The notes beneath the pieces are model-generated. The model had not been told where the DNA came from. It was given only the letters and a program-made list of their open reading frames with translations, and made no database searches. Source: an uncultured Propionibacteriaceae bacterium (GTDB lineage Bacteria > Actinomycetota > Actinomycetes > Propionibacteriales > Propionibacteriaceae). Taken from it: a stretch of 64,000 nt of DNA. Shown here in pieces: positions 25,999 through 33,485 of the stretch. The stretch spans positions 62,001-126,000 of the forward strand of contig CALCKT010000043.1 in the NCBI GenBank assembly GCA_937965785.1, in the 5' to 3' direction. The first letter of the stretch is position 1; each line of letters opens with the position of its first letter. The position numbers and the translations under genes were made by a program.

Positions 25999-26630
25999 AG
26001 CCCCGACTCCCAGTCGGCCGGGAAGGTGACATAGACGAATTTGGTCCAGCTCGGTGTGCCGAAGGTGATCCTGGAACCCTTGGGTACGTACATGATGTCG
26101 CCGGGTTTGGCGATCCTCGTGCCCTCGGGGGTGCCGATGTGGAGTTCGCCCTCGAGCACGATCTGCACTTCGTCGTAGCTGAACTCCCAGGGGAAACTGC
26201 CCTCGGTCAGGGTCATGTATCCGGCAGCCATCGGGGCACCGTCGTCGGAGGTGACGACGTCCCCGGTGCGCACCTGCTGGCCGGGTTTCGGCCCGGGGTA
26301 GGGGAACGGTTCGGTGACCGCCTCGGATGCGCGGCAGAGTTTGACGGGATGTGTGGGGTTCGCCGTCGTCGTGGCGATGTCGTTGGCGAGCATCGAGGCG
26401 ACGAGGGTCCGGATGCGCTGGGTGAGGTCGTCGTCCGATGCTGTGGCCGGTGCAGGGGCCGCATGGGTTGCGGGTGCGGGGGCGGAGCCCGCGGGTTCGA
26501 GCCTGACGCCCAGTTCGGTGGCGCGGTCACGGGCCAGTGGGGTGACGAGCGCTTCCTCGGGGACGGTGAGCCGTCCGGCGGCTGCGGCCCGGGTGACCTG
26601 ATCCGCGGTGATGACGGTGCGTGTGGACAT
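25995..26630 (-). CDS. eutQ: Ethanolamine utilisation protein EutQ
   Basis: This 211-residue protein has an N-terminal domain (residues 5-45, TVITADQVTRAAAAGRLTV), an Ala/Pro linker, an amphipathic helix DDDLTQRIRTLVASMLAND (about 65-85), and a C-terminal cupin (YDEVQIVLEGELHIGTPEG; PGDIMYVPKGSRITFG). EutQ proteins are microcompartment-associated, and acetate kinase activity has been reported for Salmonella EutQ. It starts at ATG 26630 after AAGGAG. It is separated from eutM by two strong hairpins. Confidence 0.92.
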   Translation of the reverse strand: MSTRTVITADQVTRAAAAGRLTVPEEALVTPLARDRATELGVRLEPAGSAPAPATHAAPAPATASDDDLTQRIRTLVASMLANDIATTTANPTHPVKLCRASEAVTEPFPYPGPKPGQQVRTGDVVTSDDGAPMAAGYMTLTEGSFPWEFSYDEVQIVLEGELHIGTPEGTRIAKPGDIMYVPKGSRITFGTPSWTKFVYVTFPADWESGL

Positions 26631-26648
26631 GATGCTCCTTCAGTGAAC

Positions 26649-26702
26649 GGGGGCGGAGAACCCGCCCCCGTGTGCTGGCCGGGAGATCTCCCGGCCAGCA
26701 CA
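26649..26702 (-). promoter_or_regulatory. Two tandem hairpins between eutM and eutQ
   Basis: 26671-26702 is a perfect 32-bp palindrome (16-bp arms beginning TGTGCTGGCCGGGAGA). 26649-26669 is a second hairpin, GGGGGCGG/CCGCCCCC with a 5-nt loop. Neither is followed by a T-tract on the operon strand. They could be an mRNA-processing, stability or attenuation element that sets eutM expression above that of eutQ-eutT-pta. Confidence 0.7.
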
Positions 26703-26722
26703 CAGGCCCGGTGAATACGGGA

Positions 26723-27187
26723 TCAGCCCTTCGTCTTGGGCAGGATGAGCTCGACCTCGTTGTGAGGACGGGGAATCACGTGGACGCTCACCAGCTCGCC
26801 CACGCGCGACGCGGCGGAGGCCCCGGCGTCGGTGGCGGCCTTCACTGCGCCGACGTCACCGCGGACCATCACGGTGACGAGCCCGGCACCGATCTGCTCC
26901 TTGCCGATCAGGGTCACGTTGGCGGCTTTGACCATCGCGTCGGCCGCTTCGATGGAGCCCACGAGGCCCTTGGTCTCGACCATGCCGAGAGCGGTCATAG
27001 TTACATCAGCCATGGAAGTGCTCCTTCTGTTTGTGGTCTGTGGCTGTTGGTCGGTTTTTTCCGGGGTCTTTGCCGCTGCGGCGGACCCGGACGTGGATGC
27101 CGGTGTTTTCTGCACCGGTGTCTTGCTGGTGTTTCGAGCGTTCTCCTCCTCGGTCGATGCCGTTGAAGCCTGATTGGTTGCGGTCAC
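26723..27187 (-). CDS. eutM: BMC-H hexameric shell protein EutM with alternative N-terminal extension
   Basis: The core 96 residues from the internal ATG at 27013 (MADVTMTALGMVETKGLVG) form a canonical BMC-H domain. It forms shell hexamers with central pores for substrates; the C-terminus is HVIPRPHNEVELILPKTKG. The frame extends upstream to GTG 27187, 19 bp after the eutE stop, with its own strong Shine-Dalgarno AAGGAG at 7-nt spacing. That adds 58 Thr/Ser/Gln/Lys/Pro-rich residues that look disordered. The internal ATG also has AGAAGGAG at 7 nt. Two isoforms are therefore plausible. The longer form is given here; the short form would be 26723-27013. Confidence 0.88.
   Translation of the reverse strand: MTATNQASTASTEEENARNTSKTPVQKTPASTSGSAAAAKTPEKTDQQPQTTNRRSTSMADVTMTALGMVETKGLVGSIEAADAMVKAANVTLIGKEQIGAGLVTVMVRGDVGAVKAATDAGASAASRVGELVSVHVIPRPHNEVELILPKTKG
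27021..27028 (-). promoter_or_regulatory. Internal ribosome binding site for short EutM
   Basis: AGAAGGAG on the minus strand, 7 nt before the ATG at 27013, lies inside the long eutM reading frame. It is as strong as the site serving the GTG at 27187 and decides that the standard-length shell protein can be made independently. Confidence 0.7.
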
Positions 27188-27206
27188 GCCTCAGCTCCTT
27201 CCACGC

Positions 27207-28697
27207 TCATCTGGTGCCGCGCATCTCGGCCAGCACCTGGGCGACGATCCGGTCGATCGCGTCCTGTCCCGGATCGTTCGAGGCGGCCTGGGCCGGGGCG
27301 GGGCCCGACTCGCGGCCACCCCACAGCTTGGCGACCTCGGGGGCGTCGCGCAGATGGTAGGCGAGACGTTTGACGTTGAGGACGTGCCTGAGGGAGATGT
27401 TGTCGCCGACGGCCGCGCCGCCGATACCTCCGGGCGCCAGTGTCAGTGACGGTGCCAGCCCGGTGGTGTATCCGACCCCACCCAGGCAACCCCAGGTGTT
27501 GACGAGAATCCGAAATGCCGGTTTCTCGATCCCGAAGGCCAGGACCGCTTCCTCGTCGCGTGAGTGGATGACGATGCTGTGTCCGTCACCACCGAAATTG
27601 AGCATCTCGATGGCACGGTCGCAGCCATCACGCCAGCCGTCCACGACCATGAAGCCGAGCACGGTGGTGAGTTTCTCACGCGACAGTGGGTGGTCGGGAC
27701 CGATGCCCTCGAGGTCGGCCACGAGGACGCGGGCCGTCTCGGGCACCTGGATGCCGACCTGCTCCGCGATGTACTGCGGGGTACGGCCGACGAGACCGGC
27801 GACCATCATCCCGTTCGGGCGGAACATCACCGCGGCCAGCTTGTCGGACTCCTCCTTGGTGAGCCAGTGCGCACCGTTGGCCTGCATCTCGGCCTTCAGA
27901 CGCTCCGCGATGGGCCTGTCGGCGATCACCGCCTGTTCGGTGGCGCAGATCGTGGAGCAGTCGAAAGACTTCGACTCGACGATCATCCTGGCAGCCTTGA
28001 CGACGTGGGCGCTGCGGTCCACGTAGGCGGGCACGTTGCCCGGGCCGACACCGAGGGCCGGTTTGCCCTGGCTGTGAGCGGCTTTGACCATGCCGGGACC
28101 ACCGGTGGCCAGGATCATCGAGGTGGCGTAGTGGTTCATCAGCTCGGTGGTGCCCTGGAGCGTCGGGTTCTCCAGGCAGGAGATCAACCCGGCAGGCATG
28201 CCCGCCCTCTCGCCGGCCTCCCTGACCACCCGCACCGCCTCGGCGGTGCTCCTCGACGCCGACGGGTGGGGGGCGACGATTACCGCGTTGCGGGCCTTGA
28301 CCGAGATCAGCGACTTGAAGATCGCCGTCGAGGTCGGGTTCGTGGAGGGAGTCAGAGCGACGATCACGCCGACGGGAGCGCCGATCTCCACGATCTTGCG
28401 TTCCTTGTCGTGGTGCAGCACCCCGCAGGTGGGGGTGTCCTTGATGTACTCCCACACGTTCCGGGACGCGAACTCGTTCTTCAGTTTCTTGTGCAGCGGG
28501 AAACCGAAACCGGTTTCCTCGTGGGCGAGCTGCCCGAGCCGGGCGGCCTCGGTGACCGCGGCCTCGACCATCGCCTCACAGATCCGGTCAACCTCCTCCT
28601 GGGAGGCGAACTGGAAACTGCGCGCCGCCTCGCGGGCCTGTTTGCACAGGTCGCGGGCCTTCTGGATGGATGCCAGATCCTTGTCGATTTCCGTCAC
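27207..28697 (-). CDS. eutE: Acetaldehyde dehydrogenase (acetylating) EutE
   Basis: EutE oxidises acetaldehyde with NAD+ and CoA to acetyl-CoA inside the microcompartment. It has 496 residues in the ALDH superfamily: ALTPSTNPTSTAIFK (Rossmann/CoA region), VGPGNVPAYVDRSA, and the catalytic Cys in FDCSTICATEQAV. After a linker (PAPAQAASNDPGQ) the C-terminus ends in the amphipathic helix DAIDRIVAQVLAEMRG, a typical encapsulation peptide. The start is GTG 28697 after AAGGGGA. It lies between eutL and eutM. Confidence 0.96.
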   Translation of the reverse strand: MTEIDKDLASIQKARDLCKQAREAARSFQFASQEEVDRICEAMVEAAVTEAARLGQLAHEETGFGFPLHKKLKNEFASRNVWEYIKDTPTCGVLHHDKERKIVEIGAPVGVIVALTPSTNPTSTAIFKSLISVKARNAVIVAPHPSASRSTAEAVRVVREAGERAGMPAGLISCLENPTLQGTTELMNHYATSMILATGGPGMVKAAHSQGKPALGVGPGNVPAYVDRSAHVVKAARMIVESKSFDCSTICATEQAVIADRPIAERLKAEMQANGAHWLTKEESDKLAAVMFRPNGMMVAGLVGRTPQYIAEQVGIQVPETARVLVADLEGIGPDHPLSREKLTTVLGFMVVDGWRDGCDRAIEMLNFGGDGHSIVIHSRDEEAVLAFGIEKPAFRILVNTWGCLGGVGYTTGLAPSLTLAPGGIGGAAVGDNISLRHVLNVKRLAYHLRDAPEVAKLWGGRESGPAPAQAASNDPGQDAIDRIVAQVLAEMRGTR

Positions 28698-28708
28698 TGA
28701 ATTCCCCT

Positions 28709-29365
28709 TCAGTATTTTCGAGGCGAGGCCGCCACGTCGAGAACGGTGTCCTGGAAGGCGGTGCAGGCCGCGCGGCAGGCACTCTGGGTGCCGGTGAGCA
28801 GACCACCTGCGAAGTTGGTTTCCGAGGGCGGCTCGTAGAACACCTTCATCTCCACCCCGGCCGCCTTCATGGCTGCGTCAAGACCGAGGGTGGCCTCCAG
28901 CGGGGGAGCGATGAGGTAGGCCAGCGGTTCGCCGCGGTGGATGCCCGCCGCTTCGCTGAGGTAGCTGCCCGTGCTGCTGATCAGGTGCGGGAAGAAGGTC
29001 AGGTCCCCTGCCTCGTTGGCCGTGTAGAAGCAGGCTTCCTCCTCGGCGTAGGCGATGCAGGCGTCCAGACCGGAGCGGGCCTCTGCAGGGGTTGGTCCGG
29101 CCAGGATGCCGATGATCTCACCGGAGAGGGGACCCGACGGGTAACCGGAACCCGCGTAGAAACTCTTCGCGTAGACCACGTCGACCTCGGCGAACTTGGT
29201 CGCCTCGTCGAGGGAGACGTACAGCGCGTCGTCGATGTCGCAGGTGACCAGCGCCAGGGAACGCTGGTGGTCCTTGAGGTTCAGGTGCTTCGCGAAGCCT
29301 TGGTCCACGTTGGGGATGATGCGTGCCGCCAGGATGGTGGGCCTGACGGGATCGAGAATGGCCAT
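28709..29365 (-). CDS. eutL: BMC-T tandem-domain shell protein EutL
   Basis: This 218-residue trimeric shell protein has two permuted BMC domains. VRPTILAARIIPNVDQGFAK and LVTCDIDDALYVSLDEATK are typical of EutL, and the second domain contains the repeat IAPPLEATLGLDAAMKAAGV and FAGGLLTGTQSACRAACTAF. EutL trimers have a gated central pore proposed to pass cofactors. The ATG at 29365 (MAILDPVRP) is chosen, preceded by GAGGAG. A longer frame to 29401 overlaps the eutC 3' end and lacks homology. Confidence 0.94.
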   Translation of the reverse strand: MAILDPVRPTILAARIIPNVDQGFAKHLNLKDHQRSLALVTCDIDDALYVSLDEATKFAEVDVVYAKSFYAGSGYPSGPLSGEIIGILAGPTPAEARSGLDACIAYAEEEACFYTANEAGDLTFFPHLISSTGSYLSEAAGIHRGEPLAYLIAPPLEATLGLDAAMKAAGVEMKVFYEPPSETNFAGGLLTGTQSACRAACTAFQDTVLDVAASPRKY

Positions 29366-29375
29366 GGTCGTCTCC

Positions 29376-30293
29376 TCAGTCCTCGCCACCGGACAGCGCA
29401 CGCAGCTTCACGCCGGATGCGCTGTGCTGGATCATTCGTTTGACCACCTCGACGACGTAGGCGCCGGCCTCGAGGGGGTTGGTGCCGCCGTGGGTGGTGA
29501 TCATGCAGATCAGGTCGCGGTCGGCGTCGCTCTTGCCGGGCTGCGGGTCGAAGCCCATGTAGACGCTCATGGCGTCCGCGATGCCCAGGCCGGGGCGTTC
29601 ACCGATGAGCAGCAGCACGACCTTCGCCTGCACGATCGTGTTCACGTCGTTCATGATCCCGACGCGGCAGTTCTCGATCAGGAAGGGCGTGCCGAGGGTG
29701 AGCCCCGCAGAGCTGAGCCCCTGCTCGATCACCGGGTAGATGTCGCCCAGATTGTTCGAGATGGCCGCCGCGGACAGGCCGTCGCCGATGCAGATCTGCA
29801 CGTCGGGTTGTTTTTTGCAGCGTTCCTGGATGATGGCCTTGGCCTCGTCGGTCAGGCGACGTCCCAGGTCGGGGCGCAGCAGGTATTCGGAGCGGTCCGC
29901 GGCCTGGCTGTGCACCGTGAACAGTTTCTGCTTCTCCTTGGTGTCCTCGTTGATGACACCGTAGATGGCGTCCTGGGTGACGGCGTGGTCGGCCTGGAAC
30001 AGCAGCAGCGACGCGGTCTTGGGGCGGGCGCCGGCGCGGCCGATCCCGATCCGGGCGGTGGTGGTTGCGCACAGGTTGCGCAGGCCGTCCGCGTCGTAGG
30101 GGTTGTCCACCCTCAGCCTGCGTCGTTCGGATTCCACGGTGGGATCCGGCAGGTCGATCACCAGCTCCCCGGAGGCGCCGTTGCCGTTGCCCGTGGCCAC
30201 GGGGATGAGGTTGGCCTCGTCAGGGGGTGTGATGCCGTCGCGTTTCAGCTCCGCGATGACGCGGGCGACGATCTCTTCGAGTTTTTCATTCAT
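29376..30293 (-). CDS. eutC: Ethanolamine ammonia-lyase small subunit
   Basis: This is the small chain of the adenosylcobalamin-dependent lyase that turns ethanolamine into acetaldehyde and ammonia. It has 305 residues. The N-terminal MNEKLEEIVARVIAELKRDG is an amphipathic helix of the kind used to target EutBC into microcompartments. The core has RIGIGRAGARPKTASLLLFQ, DHAVTQDAIYGV and VLLIGERPGLGIADAMSVY. It starts at ATG 30293, 7 bp after the eutB stop. Confidence 0.96.
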   Translation of the reverse strand: MNEKLEEIVARVIAELKRDGITPPDEANLIPVATGNGNGASGELVIDLPDPTVESERRRLRVDNPYDADGLRNLCATTTARIGIGRAGARPKTASLLLFQADHAVTQDAIYGVINEDTKEKQKLFTVHSQAADRSEYLLRPDLGRRLTDEAKAIIQERCKKQPDVQICIGDGLSAAAISNNLGDIYPVIEQGLSSAGLTLGTPFLIENCRVGIMNDVNTIVQAKVVLLLIGERPGLGIADAMSVYMGFDPQPGKSDADRDLICMITTHGGTNPLEAGAYVVEVVKRMIQHSASGVKLRALSGGED

Positions 30294-30300
30294 CGTGAGG

Positions 30301-31668
30301 TCACCTCTTCAGGAAGAACGAGGGGTCGCCGGCCAGGTCGGTCAGGTGTCCGTCCTTCCACAGGCCGATGTCCTCCAGCCATGCCTTGAACTCGGGTAGC
30401 GGGCTCAGGCCGAGGGCCTGCCGCAACGCCGGGGCGTCGTGGTAGCTGGTGGACTGGTAGGACAGCATGGAGTCGTCGCCCTGCGGTACGCCCATGATGA
30501 AGCTGCCACCGGCGGCGGCGAACAGCACGGCCAGGTTCTCCAGGTCGTTCTGCGTCGCCTTGGCGTGGTTGGTGTAGCAGACGTCACATCCCATGGAGAT
30601 CCCGGTGAGTTTGCCCATGAAGTGGTCCTCCAGGCCCGCCCGGGTGATCTGGGTGGCGTCGTAGAGATATTCGGGTCCGATGAACCCGACGACCGTGTTG
30701 ACCTGGTAGGGGTCCCACCGTTTGGCCATCGAGTAGATGCGGGCTTCCAGGCACAGCTGGTCGGCGTCGTTGTGCGCGTCCGCTGACAGCGCGGAGCCCT
30801 GACCGGTCTCGAAGTACATGTAGTTGGGGCCGGGGGTCCAGCAGTACTTTTTCGCCAGCGCGTAGGCCTCGTCGATCATTTCGACGCTGACCCCGAAGCT
30901 CTCCATGGCCTTCTGCGAACCCGCGAGCGACTGGAACACCAGGCCGACGGGTACACCACGCTTGAGGCACTCCATCTGGGTGGTGACGTGCGCCAGCACA
31001 CAGTTCTGGGTGGGGATCTCCCAGCGGTCGATGATTTCCTTGGTCATCTCCAGCAGACGACTGACGCTGCTGACCGAGTCGTCGGAGGGGTTGATGCCGA
31101 TCACCGAGTCACCCGACCCGTAGGACAGGCCCTCGTAGGCGGCGGCGCGGATGCCGTCGACGGAATCGGTGGGGTGGTTCGGTTGGTTGCGGGAGGCGAG
31201 CGTACCCGGCAGGCCCATGGTGTTGTTGCAGTGCTTGACCACGTGGATCTTCTTGCCGCCGACCACCAGGTCCAGGTTGCTCATCAGTTTCGTGACCGCG
31301 GCGACCATCTCGCCGGTCAGGGCGTTGCTGATGCGGTGGATCATCTCGCTGGTGGTGTTGTTGTTGAGGATCCACTCGCGGAACTCACCGACGGTCCAGT
31401 TCTTGATCTCCGAGTAGATGGTCTCGTTGACCGCGTCGTCGATGACCCGCGTCACCTCGTCCTCGTCGTAGGGGACGACCGGGTTCTCGCGCAGGGCACT
31501 CAATGGCACCTCCGCCAGGACCAGACGAGCCGCCACCCGCTCAGCAGCGGTCTTGGCCGCGATACCGGCCTGCTGATCGCCCGACTTCTCCTCGTTGGCC
31601 TTGGCGAGCAGATCCTTCAGGTCGCGAAACTCGTGGGTTTCACCGAAAAGTTTCGTGCGCAGCAGCAT
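30301..31668 (-). CDS. eutB: Ethanolamine ammonia-lyase large subunit
   Basis: This 455-residue TIM-barrel subunit carries the active site for the radical deamination of ethanolamine. VVKHCNNTMGLPGTLASRNQ, YGSGDSVIGINPSDDSV, NCVLAHVTTQMECLKRG and MGCDVCYTNHAKATQND are highly conserved EutB segments. It starts at ATG 31668. It forms the catalytic pair with EutC immediately downstream; eutA, the reactivase gene, is upstream. Confidence 0.97.
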   Translation of the reverse strand: MLLRTKLFGETHEFRDLKDLLAKANEEKSGDQQAGIAAKTAAERVAARLVLAEVPLSALRENPVVPYDEDEVTRVIDDAVNETIYSEIKNWTVGEFREWILNNNTTSEMIHRISNALTGEMVAAVTKLMSNLDLVVGGKKIHVVKHCNNTMGLPGTLASRNQPNHPTDSVDGIRAAAYEGLSYGSGDSVIGINPSDDSVSSVSRLLEMTKEIIDRWEIPTQNCVLAHVTTQMECLKRGVPVGLVFQSLAGSQKAMESFGVSVEMIDEAYALAKKYCWTPGPNYMYFETGQGSALSADAHNDADQLCLEARIYSMAKRWDPYQVNTVVGFIGPEYLYDATQITRAGLEDHFMGKLTGISMGCDVCYTNHAKATQNDLENLAVLFAAAGGSFIMGVPQGDDSMLSYQSTSYHDAPALRQALGLSPLPEFKAWLEDIGLWKDGHLTDLAGDPSFFLKR

Positions 31669-31722
31669 CAGGCCACCTCCTTCACACCGTTTCGCATGGT
31701 TGTTTCCTTCACCTTTCAGGTC

Positions 31723-33186
31723 CTACTGGTAGAAAACGAGGGTCTTCACTGAGACCGGGACGACCCGGCCCTCGAACAGCGGCTCCCCGATGTCGATGAA
31801 ATCGCCCTCCCCGAGACCGATCTGGTCGACGACGATGACCGGCAGGTCGGGGCTGCGGGACTTGATCGTCTGGCCGAGCACCTGCCCGTAGTCCTCCTCC
31901 GTGACCAGGATCAGTGGCTTGCCCCGCGGCAGGTAGTCCTCGGCGAACAGCGCCAGGCCCGTGGCGATGGCTATCACCTGGGGATAGTCCATCCGCCGGG
32001 GCAGGTCGAGAGTGATCACGAAGTTCCCCTGGTCCGCCTCTCCGCGGTCCCAGCGCCTCACGGCCCGGGTGACGGCACGCCTGACACCTTCCGGGTCGCG
32101 ATACTCGGGTACGGCGTCGAGCAGCCTCGGTTCGATCACCGGGAGGTTCTTCAACGGCAGGTGTTCGCGTTCGGTCCAGATCGTGGAACCGGAGAGCGTC
32201 ACCTGTTGGCTCGCGGCCCCGAGCACGGTTGCGCGCAGGGTCTGTCCGGGTTCCTCGACGTGAAGCTGCTGCCAGCGCGGGTTCTCCCGCAGCGACTGCG
32301 CGAACAGAGGGCCGACGTCACCGAAACGGGCGATCTCCTGGATGGTGGAGCAGGGCAGGTTCGCGTAATAGGCGGCACCGACCCCTCCGGAGACGAAATA
32401 GGCAGCGACCGGGCCGTCGATGTCGAGGGGGGTGGTGAGGGCCAGTTTCTCGGCCAGCGGTGAGGTCTTGCCGAGCACCAGGTCGATGACGACATCGGCC
32501 ATCGCGTCGGTGAATCGTCGCAGCGCGGGCACAGGGGCTGGTTGGCCGACCTTGAGGTCGGTCAGGCCGAGGGTCTCGACGACCACCTGGCCGCCGGGTT
32601 TGAGGTGCTCCAGCACCCCGGTGTCGGGGTTGACCATGGCCTGCCTGCCGCCGACCATGACCGCGGCGGAGGAGACGTGTTTGCCGGCCCGGAAGATCGC
32701 CGCGTTCGCGGAGCCGCCCCCGATGTCGACGTTCACGATGGTGGCGTAATGCTCTGCGGCCCAGTCGCTGGCGCCGGAGCCGCGTCCGGCGATCTGGGAT
32801 TCCAGGCTGGGCCCCGCGACGGTGACCACGAATTCGCCGGCCAGATCGGACAGACCCTGGAGGATCGCCTCCGCGTTGCGGGTGCGGGCGGTTTCGCCGG
32901 TGATGATGACCGCCCCGGTCTCCACCTGCGATGAGTCGATGTTCGCGCGTTCGTACTCGCGATGGATCATTCCCACCAGCGCCCCGACGTTGATCTCATC
33001 AGGGGCTGACAGCGGCGTCAGGTGGGGTTCGCTCTGGTAGAGGACCGTGCGTTCGTCGACGTCGAGGCGCGGCACCAGGCCGACGCGCGCGTGGTTGCTG
33101 ACCGACAGGCGCGAGAGGACGAGCTGGCTCGTCGTCGTTCCGATGTCGATCCCGACGCTGAGCATCTCCCTGGATTTCGTTGCCAT
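31723..33186 (-). CDS. eutA: Ethanolamine ammonia-lyase reactivating factor EutA
   Basis: EutA exchanges damaged cobalamin on EutBC for fresh adenosylcobalamin at the cost of ATP. Its 487 residues have an actin/Hsp70-like ATPase fold: phosphate 1 motif SVGIDIGTTTSQLVLSRL (about 11-28), VNVDIGGGSANAAIF (about 150), and YFVSGGVGAAYY. It starts at ATG 33186, 4 bp after the eutN stop, and is probably coupled. Confidence 0.94.
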   Translation of the reverse strand: MATKSREMLSVGIDIGTTTSQLVLSRLSVSNHARVGLVPRLDVDERTVLYQSEPHLTPLSAPDEINVGALVGMIHREYERANIDSSQVETGAVIITGETARTRNAEAILQGLSDLAGEFVVTVAGPSLESQIAGRGSGASDWAAEHYATIVNVDIGGGSANAAIFRAGKHVSSAAVMVGGRQAMVNPDTGVLEHLKPGGQVVVETLGLTDLKVGQPAPVPALRRFTDAMADVVIDLVLGKTSPLAEKLALTTPLDIDGPVAAYFVSGGVGAAYYANLPCSTIQEIARFGDVGPLFAQSLRENPRWQQLHVEEPGQTLRATVLGAASQQVTLSGSTIWTEREHLPLKNLPVIEPRLLDAVPEYRDPEGVRRAVTRAVRRWDRGEADQGNFVITLDLPRRMDYPQVIAIATGLALFAEDYLPRGKPLILVTEEDYGQVLGQTIKSRSPDLPVIVVDQIGLGEGDFIDIGEPLFEGRVVPVSVKTLVFYQ

Positions 33187-33190
33187 GGGA

Positions 33191-33481
33191 TCAATGCTTT
33201 CTGAAGGTCACGGCGCCCTCGACCTCCAAGGAGTCGAGGATTGCCATGATCACCGAGTCGACGGGGGCGTCGTCGTTGTCCAGGCCGCGGCGGGCAGCGC
33301 TTCCGTCGGCCACCAGGACGAGCTCCCCAGTGCCCGCGCTGACCATGTCCACCGCCACGAAGGGATCGCCGTAGAGTTTGTTGTCGGGGGTGGCGGCCCT
33401 GAGGATCAGGAGCTTCGAGCCCCGGATGTTGTCCGGTTTCATGGTTGAGACCGCAGAGCCGATCACGCGGGCGATCCGCAT
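33191..33481 (-). CDS. eutN: BMC-P pentameric vertex protein EutN
   Basis: This 96-residue EutN/CcmL-family protein forms pentamers that close the vertices of the shell. RIARVIGSAVSTMKPDNIRG, KLLILRAATPDNKLYG, FVAVDMVSAGTGELVLVADG and DSVIMAILDSLEV are all diagnostic. It starts at ATG 33481, 4 bp after the eutH stop. Confidence 0.95.
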   Translation of the reverse strand: MRIARVIGSAVSTMKPDNIRGSKLLILRAATPDNKLYGDPFVAVDMVSAGTGELVLVADGSAARRGLDNDDAPVDSVIMAILDSLEVEGAVTFRKH

Positions 33482-33485
33482 CGTC

